Program-made: the position numbers and the translations under genes
In this document: positions 1 to 9,320 of the stretch, piece after piece
Position numbering within the stretch: the first letter of the stretch is position 1
Layout of the letters: each line of letters begins with the position of its first letter
Notes under the pieces: generated by a model
Told to the model about the DNA's origin: nothing
The model's input: the letters and a program-made list of their open reading frames with translations, nothing else
The model's database searches: none
DNA from: Paramacrobiotus richtersi
Taxonomy: Eukaryota > Tardigrada > Eutardigrada > Parachela > Macrobiotidae
Assembly: GCA_034698045.1 (NCBI GenBank)
Contig: JAQGAU010000893.1
Location: 1 to 22,859 of the forward strand
Direction of reading: 5' to 3'
Length of the DNA stretch: 22,859 nt

Positions 1-123
1 AGCCAATGTTTTCGTCCGACGGACTCCGAGACCTCCCCGTGAAACTGGAAGTGTTGCTTGGGTGTAAACAGCCCCAACCATTTCGGTGTTGGTAATGCGT
101 AAATTCCAGTGGGATTGTGGATG

Positions 124-423
124 TCACATCTGTAGTGGAACACATTCACACCCCTGACTCAGCAAGTCTGCGTTTTCCAGCGAACGGTAATTAACCTGCC
201 ATTTTTTGTTTTTAATATTTGGAAAAATCAGACATATTATCAAAACAACCGCAGTTTCCCACCCATTTCTCCCCGAGTACTGGATCATTTCCAGAATATT
301 TTGCGCGACTTTAAACGGCTGCGGAACGATTTGACTGTGTAATTCCACCATTTCCTTGGCTCTGTGTGAAACAGACCTTGAACGTGCTGTTTCATTCCCT
401 GCCTCTTCCAGGGACATTCCCAT
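124..423 (-). CDS. Possible short membrane protein or first exon, divergent from PSMD4
   Basis: An open frame of 99 codons starts 40 bp upstream of the PSMD4 start codon on the opposite strand. The N-terminal part is polar and basic (ETARSRSVSHRAKEMVE). It is followed by a helix-like stretch (VAQNILEMIQYSG) and a hydrophobic segment (TAVVLIICLIFPNI, about residues 58-71) that could be one membrane span. A possible splice donor (GGCAG|GTTAAT) follows the codons for KNKKWQ, so this could be a first exon. I do not recognise the family. The frame is not a shadow of a coding exon on the other strand, but I have no homology support. It could be a chance ORF in the PSMD4 5' flank. Confidence 0.25.
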   Translation of the reverse strand: MGMSLEEAGNETARSRSVSHRAKEMVELHSQIVPQPFKVAQNILEMIQYSGRNGWETAVVLIICLIFPNIKNKKWQVNYRSLENADLLSQGCECVPLQM

Positions 424-462
424 TCATCCTTTCCGAATCCCTGATCATTTTCCAACACAACA

Positions 463-3400
463 ATGGTTCTCGAAAGTACCATCGTCTGGTAAGCGATGCA
501 AAACAGCGAAAACAGGCCCTGCCCCCTTCCAGGGGCGCTCCCCCCTTTTCTCCTCGAAACCCTTGTTTCTCTGTCTAGTGTGGACAACAGCGAGTACATG
601 CGCAACGGCGACTACCTCCCCACCCGTCTGATCGCCCAGAACGAGGCCGTGGAGGCCGTGTGCAAGTCCAAGACCCGCTCCAACCCCGAGAACAACGTGG
701 GACTCGTCACCTTCAACAAGTCAGCTCGCGGAGGGTTTTGAAGGGTTTCGGTGGGTTGTTAAGGGCTTTTTTGGGTTTATAGTGGCCGGGTGATTGTCAC
801 ACTGACGACGGATAAGGATAAGTTGCTGGCCAACCTCAACCAGATCCAACCCAATGGATTGCTGAATTTCCAGACGGGAATCCGGGTCGCGCATGTAAGT
901 GAATGGGGTTTTGGTTGGAATTCGCTGAATCATTGTTTTTCTTGGAGTTTAGGGTTTTCTTGACTGTGTGCAATTTTGAAAGAAATATTCCAATTATTTC
1001 AATGGAATAAATGTTGTTTCTGTGATAAAAGGCAACGGAAGGCCAAATAAATTCGGATTTTTGAATCATTTTTTTGATTTTCTTTGTTTTTCAATTATTG
1101 TCTGGTTTTTTTGGCGATAATATTTCATTTCACCAATCTCAAATATTAGTGTGGTTTTCTTGGTTGAGTTGGTTGTTGAATTTTCGTCTGATTGTGGTTT
1201 TATTGAAATACCAGGTTTTATATAGGAATTAAATGTTTTTTCAAAATAGCTGAATTTTAATGAAATTTCAACTGATTCTGGAAAGAATGATTTGATATTA
1301 AATGTCAAATAAGTCAACAAGTTACTGAATAAAAAAAACTCGATACACAATAAATAACAATTTATAAAAAAATTAAATGAATTAAAAATGATGATTAATA
1401 TCGTCAGGTGATAAATGGTAATTAAATTAATACATATTTACAGACGAAATTATAAATGAAAATAAACTCGAAAAATGGCTAGATATTGGTGATTATAGTT
1501 GGCGCTGAAGCATCGTCAGGGTCGCAACCACAAGATGCGCATCGTGGCCTTCGTGGGGAGCCCCGTGGCTGAGGATGAAAAAGAGGTAGAAATCCAGTCG
1601 AAATTCCCATTAAATGAAATAAATAAAATTGCGAATAACTAATTAATTTAAAATTAATATTCACTGACATTTGAGTCTGTTGTCGTTGTGCAGTTGGTGC
1701 GACTGGCCAAGCGGCTGAAAAAGGAGAAAGTCAACGTGGATGTGGTGGTGTTCGGGCAGGAGGTACGCACGTGATAACTTGTGGGTTTAGATGGTATTTA
1801 GAGTGGATTTTGTTGGCAGGGGGATAATTTCGACAAAATGAACCAGTTTGTCAACACGCTCAACGGCAAGGACGGCACCGGGTGCGTTGACTCAAGTGTT
1901 GCTGTTCTCCTCCAATAAATATCAAAACATAACAATATTAATATAATAAATCAAAAATTAAATATAAGAAATACAATGAAATTAATATAATCAATCAGAA
2001 AAATAAATATAATAAACACAATAAATACAATATAAATCAAAAAATAAATATCAAAAAATAACTAATTTAGCAATACGAAATCAAGTGATAATTAGCGAGT
2101 AATTAAGAAGAATAGTGATTAACTCCTAATAAAGGGATAAATTAAATGATAGCAGCAGACAAAAAAACTTGATGGAAAATATAAACCAAAATGAACATTG
2201 ATAGGTGCATATTTTGTTCATTTAAGTAATAGCTAATATTTCCTCGATGTTTATCTGCATAATGTTGACGTCCGTTGAACATTCTGTTTGTTTGCACTGT
2301 TTGTTTCCGTTCGTAGCTTCCACCTTCATAGTACAAGGTTTTTTCCGAGTTGGCTTTTTTTTGTAGTAGATTTTGTTAGTATTGATTAATAAGTTAAAAA
2401 ATTAATAACAAAATTTAATCAATGGAAAGTAATAATTGATACCAATAAAATTGATAAATAAAATCAAATAAGTAAATAAATTAAACATTAAATTAATAAC
2501 AAAATGTAATCAGTAGAAAGTAAAATAATATCAATAAATAAATTAATAAATAAAATCAAATAAGTAAATAAATTAACTACTGAATGTGTATCAGTTTTTC
2601 ATGGAGCCTTTGGTTGGGTTGCTAGTCGGAGGAATTTTAACGGACGCTCATTCGATGTTTGAATAATGCTGTTATCGTTCGAATGCCTGTATGGGTGCTG
2701 TGTGTAGTTCGCACATTGTGGTGATCCCGCCCGGACCGCAGCTGGTGGAGGCGCTGCTGACGTCGCCGGTCATCCTGGGCGAGGACGGCGCGGGGGCCGG
2801 GGGCGGGCCTGGAGGTTTCGACGGGTTTGGCATCGATCCCAATGATGATCCCGAACTGGCGCTGGTAAGCTCAAAATATACACGAAGGATCGTTAGATTC
2901 ATATTTCACAGTACAATGTGACAAATAATCAAATTAAAACTGCAGAAAAAAATCCAGTGATCATTAGAAATACGTAAACTTAGCGAAAAATTGCGTAAAA
3001 ATTGATTTCAAAAATATCTGTAATACAAAACAAATTAACAAATATTGAAAATGAAATTGAAGTTATTGAACTCCAAAAGTCATCGAAGTAAATACAGAAA
3101 TAAATCTTGATAATTTCATAAAGAAATTCGGTTGAAACAAATGAAAATTAAATAAACAATAATTCATTTCAGTAACAATGGACAGAAAATTAATTGCTGG
3201 AGTAAATCTGATAATTTAATAAAGCGATTTGGTTAATGAAACGAGTGAAAATTAAATGCAACAGAGTGAAAAAATAAACGCAAAATAATTCAATAAAATA
3301 ATGGAAAATAAAAAACTAAATAACAGATGAACTGCTTGTATTTCGCATCTGATATGTCGTTGTAAACCAGGCGCTACGTGTGTCGATGGAGGAACAGCGC

Positions 3401-4542
3401 GCCCGTCAGGAGGCCGAACAGCGCGCCCAAGGCGGACCGGCGGCGGCCGCCGTGCCCGCCCCCGGGGGCCAGGAGTTGCAGGCCGGCGTGTTCGCCAGCG
3501 TGGCGCAGGAGGGCGGGGCCGTGGCGCCCCCCGCGGGCGCGGCCGAGCAGGACGTCAACTTCCACGCCATGACCGAGGAGGAGCAGATGGCCTACGCGAT
3601 GCAAATGTCCCTCAACGAGGCCGATCAACACAGTGAGTTTGTTCAGCGTTGATTTCGTCGTTTGTAGAGTACCGCTATCAGAGCAGCCAGTAAATCATTT
3701 TTGCAAATTTTCCAGAACATGTTTTTTAATTTTTTTGGGATTGTTTTGTAGGAATGAAATAGTTTTTGTTTCATAATATTTTCCGGAATATTCTGAGTAG
3801 AACGGATACACTTGTAGAGTAACGGTAATTTTTTTTGGTAATTTGTTTTGAAGTTTTCATAATAACTTTTTTGTTTCTTTAGACTACAGTATTTCTTAGT
3901 AATTAATGATTTTTCTGATAATGTTTTCCGAAGTGTTTTGAATTTTTTAAATTCAGCAAACGTGTCAGTCATAGTATATAGTAATTAATTGAGAATCTTG
4001 TGTTCATTTTCCAAAAGAATGTTTTTTGTCTTTTTTTTCAAATCATTTCGTAGTGCATAATTGAATATTTTTCTCCAAATATTTTCCGGGTTATTCTGAC
4101 TACAAGAAAACACATGTATTAATTATCACACATAGACAACATCGATAAATCTTTATTATTTTATGATTTGCTGTCAATTTATTCCCAATTTTACGGTATC
4201 TTTTTCGTATGTGTCAGCGCCGGCATTATTCATAATACTATCGCAGCAGTACACAGCGCGAATAAAATTCACAATTTAATTCATAGTTAAATGAAACCTT
4301 TTTAAATTTGGCAGTTGTGTCGGATGGTTTTTGTACAATATGTCAATCATTCTTTCGATTGTTTTCTTTATTTTTTAGAGAAGAAAAATTTGAAATAATT
4401 TTTTTTTATTATCGTAGTTTCGCTGAAACGGCTAGTTGCGGTTTTTCTGTACTTTGACCGGATGTGTCCTGCTACAGGGAAGGACGAGGCCATGGACACG
4501 GACGATGTGGACGACAAGCGCCCGCCGGGGGGTGCCCAGTAG
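463..4542 (+). CDS. PSMD4: 26S proteasome non-ATPase regulatory subunit 4 (Rpn10/S5a), ubiquitin receptor, nine exons
   Basis: PSMD4/Rpn10 sits in the 19S particle and binds polyubiquitin on substrates. Exons: 463-488, 579-719, 783-894, 1499-1585, 1694-1762, 1820-1881, 2708-2864, 3371-3632, 4478-4542. Every junction is GT-AG and phases agree, giving 981 nt (326 aa). The N-terminal vWA domain opens with [20 protein letters not shown], as in the family, and carries [13 protein letters not shown] and [12 protein letters not shown]. Two ubiquitin-interacting motifs follow: [16 protein letters not shown] (about 213-228, split by intron 7) and [20 protein letters not shown] (286-305). The linker between them is Ala/Gly/Pro-rich. 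The tail keeps an AMDT motif but stops at residue 326, whereas human PSMD4 has 377 aa with a further conserved acidic/hydrophobic C-terminus. Exons are GC-rich and introns strongly AT-rich. No damage is seen. Confidence 0.95.
2400..2576 (+). repeat. Diverged tandem duplication (period about 91 bp) in PSMD4 intron 6
   Basis: Copy 1 starts at about 2400 and copy 2 at about 2491. Both open with AATTAATAACAAAAT and both end with AAATCAAATAAGTAAATAAA, with diverged AT-rich sequence between. The surrounding intron (1882-2707) is very AT-rich, with many AATAAA-like words that are probably compositional. Confidence 0.75.
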
Positions 4543-5084
4543 CTTCCTGATTCATTGGCGGACGTTTTTTGGCTTATTTTGATGGATTTTGTCGGTTAAC
4601 ATTATCCGTTTTCAGAAAACGGTTTTCTTAATGGTGTTTTGTGGACTGTTTGTAACGAGGGGCGTGTACATTTACTGGCAGTTTATTCGACTGATAAAGG
4701 AACGAAAAGAACCGGGAAACGATGCGTACTCGCCTTCGATACGACAAGACTGTCCTTGCACACGAGCAATTGTTTATTCAGTGAGCAATAGCCTGGAAAC
4801 CATCTTAACACGACAAAAATGAAGGATTCCAAAATCAAACGAAACAGTTACCCCAACTGACACGCGAAGGAACAGTAACCCAAATCGAACTACGTTACCG
4901 CGCATAATTTCCATGCTGGAGCAAAAAAACCAAGTATATCTGCTTGATGGAATATGTAATATGCAGGAGGCACAGCGTATGTTTAAGTAACGGAAGTAGG
5001 GTTGCACAAAGTTAGCGGAAAATTTATTAGCAGTTTCTCTTACGGTACCCACTACAAAGGGCACAAGGTGCTGGAAAGACTAAT
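4543..5084. other. No gene recognised downstream of PSMD4
   Basis: PSMD4 3' flank. I found no AATAAA just after the PSMD4 stop codon. A 77-codon open frame starting with TTG at 4589 includes a hydrophobic run (FLMVFCGLFV) but shows no homology that I recognise. The last part, before 5085, may be further decayed retroelement sequence. Confidence 0.4.
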
Positions 5085-5195
5085 GGGATGCGCACTCCAG
5101 ATCAGTATCGCGCTGAGACTGGGGATCCATGGTTACCAGTCATACTTGCGTATGCGGAACGACGGCGGGCAGTCTCGGACGCCACGGTCTGGGGA
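5085..5195 (+). pseudogene. Retroelement relic: CCHC-region fragment of the same RT family as 19945-21573
   Basis: This short block matches the retroelement at 20931-21047 in the same orientation. The codons for CALQISIALRLG are followed, after a frame change, by VTSHTCVCGTTAGSLGRHGL. The other copy reads ALQISTALRLG and VTTHTCVCGTKTDSLVRHGL. The CxC and His of the cysteine/histidine cluster are kept, but the final Cys is lost (HGLG in place of HGLSC). The match ends at about 5195, where unrelated sequence begins. It is a non-functional fragment. Confidence 0.75.
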
Positions 5196-6963
5196 TGTTT
5201 TATTTTGCAAAAAAATGGTTCCCCCAAAGGAACTGCAAGATTTTGACCCCACCCAGCAACTGCCACTGTCGACCACCAGGGACGACCAATGACCACAAAA
5301 GTCACGGAAACCACAACCATTGCCGACCACTACCACGTCCGTGGTCGCCACGCTTTCGTTACACCCATCAGAGAATCGGTCGGTACGTACGAAAGAGCGT
5401 TAACTAGTCCGCTCGTCCGATTGGCGCACAGGCCAGATCACTGCTGAGTTGTTTTGAAAGATTCTGTTACGCAATACGACTTCGGGCTCTACTGCGGAGA
5501 TCCCCATACACTCAGAGAAATAAGAGAAACAGAAGTTACAGAACCACTGCGAGCATTTCACACCTGTACTTACAACATTTAAAAAATGCTATTATAATAC
5601 TGGTCCGTGCGCGAAGAGCAGAAGCGAATCCTTTACGCCGGTCGTAACTGACTTGGGAATTGCATAATGAATTGTTTCTTTACAACAAACACCCAGACTC
5701 CTCAAAACCATGTCATACACTATCGCAGTTCGGGCTTGCCCAAGGGAAATCAGACCCGGCTACCGTCTTGCAGCATCGTACACAAGTACAGTCCGCAAAT
5801 TCAGCGCAAGATTTTCCGTGGACTTCCTCCACGCAGCAGTGATGGGAGTCGGGACTAACGCGCTACTCATCGCAAACCCGTTTCTCCGGTTTACTTGGTA
5901 CACAGGAACCTTGGCTTCGCGTTAAGTTAAGCCGTACCTGCCTTTTTTGTGGTACATAAGAAGAAAACAAGAACGGACCGCGATCCAAATCTTGCGCTGC
6001 CATGGTTTCCCATAGTGTATGGACGCTTCGATTTTTTTGGCTCTTCGCACATGAATTATTGCAGTTAATCTTGGCTATGGTGTTACGGGGCACTTATAAT
6101 TTAGTTGGCGAAACACCTGCCTCTGGAAGGTGGATTGGGACCGGTGGTAGTGCGGGGACTTTCTGGATTACTTCCGGTTTCCTACCCTTTGAGCGGTTCT
6201 GCTGCTGAGGCCCCTTTTCCGTGTTGGTAACCCATTGGCTGTTTCACGGTCAACAGTACGTCCACTGTAAACAACTGACAGATGCTGAAGTTTCCGCAAG
6301 CTTTTGAGAACTTCTCAGTTTTCTGCCAGGAGGGAACTTTCGTGAACAAGGTCAACACGACTGTCTTCCACCTTACAATTGTTAGAGGGGCTCGTGTGAG
6401 TCTTTTTGAACAAAAGTTGACCAAATCACGTTTAGTGTGCACCAGAACAAATTTCTGACAAAACTCGTAAAAGGCGGACTTATTAATGTGCAGGAACCAA
6501 TGTGTGTGGCGTAACAACGTTATTCAACATACAGTACTACAGTGCAACCAGACCATCAGTCTAGTGCAGCGTGTTACAGTGGTTTCTCGATACGTGACAA
6601 TGCGGAAGATTTATTAACAACGTGGAAAATGTGGCCCAATCAGTCTATATATGTTTGCTCTGCCATTACTCATTACACCTGTAGCAGGACATATCCGCTC
6701 AGAGTACACAAGCAAGCATCTAGACGGTTGAACAAAACTCCGACAAGACAGATGCATATGAACAAAAAGGTGAAAGAATGGCTCAAGATTAAATACAACC
6801 GCCTCGACTAATTTCCGGCAGACTACGAGAGGACAATGGGCCAAAGGCCATGGACACGGACGTTACAGGTTTTATGGTGTACAGGTATTATATTACACTG
6901 TATTTGGCACATAACTTCATGAGGTACGGAGGGCGAATAGTAAAGCCGAAGGCATTCCCGGGG
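5196..6963. other. No gene recognised
   Basis: Several short open frames occur on both strands (for example 5710-5925 and 6182-6517). None shows a recognisable domain, signal peptide or consistent splice context. The end of the stretch, just below 6964, should hold the 3' UTR of the minus-strand CUB gene. An 18-nt exact match to PSMD4 exon 9 lies at 6845-6862. Confidence 0.4.
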
Positions 6964-9320
6964 CTACGGACAGCAAGAGGCAGTGGGGGAAGTTGAGATG
7001 AGGAACTTAAAATGACCTGTGATGGTCGCGTCGGTAGCAAGGCTCATGCGCTGCAAATCGACAATGTTAAAAATCACAGTACCAGCAACACATTCGACCG
7101 GAATATTGCGGATACATACGTACACGGATACATAATAATTACGAAAGTTTGACCCTAGCTATAGTACTGCATACCACACGGCCATGATTGGCTGAAATAA
7201 AGATGTCCGCAAAAGGGGGGCAAAAAGTGTCGCAGTAATTCGTGGACCCGGCGATTCTGACAGCATCCGGGCAACTCGCAAACTATGCAAAGAAAAGCGT
7301 ACTTACAATGTTAGAGCACATGAAACATTCCATGTTCCGCACTATACCTGCTCAGGATCCCCTTGCACATTGAATTCCAAAATTGCAATCTGAGAGACAA
7401 TATCCCATTACATGCTCTGCGCAGCAAAGAACACTGCATGAGAACTGTACCTTCAGGCTGTAACAAGATGGAGCTGTGAAAGCCCAGGCGCAGTCAACGG
7501 AAGCTGGGTAGTTGGGATATTCAGGTGGAACGAGCACAACAGGGACACCAGGGGTCATTGCTATTGCAGTTGGATTCTCGGAGTACACCTCGCAACCTGC
7601 ATGAACCAGCAGTTTACAGTTGTCTTTTTTCGACAGACGAAATACCAGTCGAATGAGCCTTCACCAATTGAGCAGTAGGGCGAAGTAATGCCCTGACTAC
7701 AGGGAACTCATTTGCACACTGGATTCATCGTCACAGGCGACTTCGAGCACGCGCTTTCTAATTCCGTTCATTAATAGGTTTCATTGCACTCGTTTCAGAT
7801 GTGAAAATATGTCTTAATCAAACAATAGTTTAATTTCCTTTATAAAAACTCTACATTTTATAAAACTTGGACTGCCTGATTCATTATGGCATATCAGCCG
7901 TGGCTGGTGCCTTCTCTGGAACTGCGTGATCTGCTATATGAAATACCCAAAGAAGTTATAAGTGACTTCTGGAATAAATGCCGTCCGGAGCTTCTTATGT
8001 GGAATAAATTGGATGAACGCCAGAATATTAATGAAAGAGGAAGGCGGCTGGGTAAAACCGGTTACATTCAGTCCCTCAAGCTGTCGCAAGTGAGTAATTG
8101 TTGCAGCAGAAACTAAATACTGTTAGGAGCTCTTTTCTACTAATATATAATATTTTTTTTCCGTGAGTAATTAGACTGTATTAACAGGCCAACAGTGAGG
8201 ACCGTAGATATTCCGTACTAAACCTATTCCGTACTCTCGATAAAAGCATATGCTACGAAAATATTTTTTTTACATTCAGTTCTTGACTTTTCACTCTGCC
8301 CGTAATAATACAGTATGGTATGCTGATGGGCACAGTGGAAGCTGCAAAATGACAGCGTGCAATTCGTTTTTTTGCAGATTGTGTTATCTACGCTTGGCAT
8401 TTGGATTTGTTTTAGGTCTAATTAAATAGAATTTTTTTTTCTGGGTGTACTGCAATAGTTGAGTACGCAATCTTCTGAACGGTAGAGAAGATACGGGAAT
8501 AAAACCAAATAAACCTGGTCACTTCCTCTCTGCCGTCTCTATCAAAAGTGCTGCGCATGCATCCAGTTTGGAACAAAGGCCGCGCACGCGTGCGGGTGCA
8601 CTCTCAATTGGTGAAACTTCTTTACTTACTAGAGATAACCTGGACACATGACTCCGGCTGAATCACACTATCTGAAACCGGACAGCCGTCGCTGGAGGAA
8701 ACACCCAACTGAGGAACTGGCGTGTTGAACGGACAAGGGGTGGGAGGAGCGGGATCAGTAACCACGCAGACCGCAGCAGTAGTGGCTGTTGTGGTGGACG
8801 CCGTGGTGGTCCGCTTGCGCCGCTTGGCCCGTTTGGGGGTTGTCAGCGATACCGTGGTTGGCACTGCAAGAACAAGGCCATGATGCCATCAAAGCTCGTA
8901 AGTTATACATCAAACTGATCAAAGGGCCGTCTTAAGTCTGTGACATAACCCGGCTAGGTTGTTATTCATAGGGTTGAAATCGCCACTTTTACTGATTTAA
9001 AGTTTCACATCATGAATCATTTCACTTCCGGCGGAGGTCTCCTATAGTATCGTATGCAGTGACGTCATTTAACCTTCGCTATTTTACTGAGTTTTCCTCG
9101 CACTTTCACGTTTCATTTCACTTTACCTGTACCAAAATCGGCGTCAATCCCAACCCCGGTTATGCCTAAGCCAATTTACGGCGCAAGGCACGAAGATAAT
9201 AACAGGGTTCACAAGAAGTCAGTACTGGATTACTGCGAAAGAAGCTCTCGGTGCGAACCATGTGTGCACAGTATCGATAATATAACTGGCAGCTGCCATA
9301 TTTAACGGACAAAAAATCAC
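6964..9320 (-). CDS. Secreted protein with chitin-binding-like module, Thr-rich linker and C-terminal CUB domain (5' end not found)
   Basis: Six minus-strand exons join with GT-AG sites and matching phases: 9320-9180, 8863-8630 (perfect GTAAGT donor), 7596-7451, 7389-7348, 7282-7175, 7050-6964 (stop TAG). The first encodes YGSCQLYYRYC and NPVLTSCEPC, resembling a peritrophin-A/CBM14 module but lacking one usual Cys. The second is Thr/Ser/Pro-rich with a basic cluster (PKRAKRRKR). The last four make one CUB domain: PPEYPNYPASVDCAWAF, then LKIAILEFNV, then CPDAVRIAG, then VRMSLATDATITGHFKFLIS. CUB domains are extracellular binding modules, and CBM14 modules bind chitin, so cuticle or matrix association is an inference. 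The signal peptide and first exons, expected above 9320 with phase 1, were not identified. The 7597-8629 intron contains another gene on the opposite strand. Confidence 0.75.
7841..7847 (+). promoter_or_regulatory. TATA-box-like element of the 7886 gene
   Basis: TATAAAA lies about 40 bp upstream of the ATG at 7886, with a second TATAAAA-like word at about 7859. This spacing fits a short 5' UTR. The flank is AT-rich, so chance is possible. Confidence 0.4.
7886..8425 (+). CDS. Small two-exon orphan gene (83 aa), nested antisense in an intron of the CUB-domain gene
   Basis: Exon 1 (7886-8089) runs from ATG to a GTGAGT donor and encodes 68 residues starting MAYQPWLVPSLELRDLL. Exon 2 (8378-8425) follows a polypyrimidine/TTTGCAG acceptor and adds IVLSTLGIWICFRSN before a stop. 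Phase is 0 on both sides of the 288-nt intron. Polyadenylation signals AATAAA follow at 8498 and 8508, and TATA-like words precede the ATG. The body is mixed-charge with many aromatic residues (DFWNKCRPELLMWNKLDERQ). The last 15 residues hold a short hydrophobic run, too short for a confident membrane span. There is no signal peptide. I do not recognise a family. Promoter, splice sites and poly(A) signals support a real transcript, but only inferentially. An alternative donor (TTTTAG|GTCTAA) in exon 2 could extend it. Confidence 0.55.
8498..8513 (+). terminator. Polyadenylation signals of the 7886-8425 gene
   Basis: Two AATAAA hexamers at 8498-8503 and 8508-8513 lie 73-88 nt after the stop codon. 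Both are still inside the intron of the opposite-strand CUB gene. Confidence 0.5.

Noticed and set aside
1882..2707. Many AATAAA motifs as alternative polyadenylation sites in PSMD4 intron 6
   Set aside because: The intron is almost pure AT with AATAAA-like repeats, so these hexamers are expected from composition and the tandem duplication.
3374..3631. Minus-strand frame rich in Leu/Gly/His/Arg
   Set aside because: It is a shadow of GC-rich PSMD4 exon 8, where both strands stay open because stop codons are rare.
4589..4822. 77-codon frame with a hydrophobic stretch after PSMD4
   Set aside because: It starts with TTG, lacks an ATG in a good position, and no joined exon was found.
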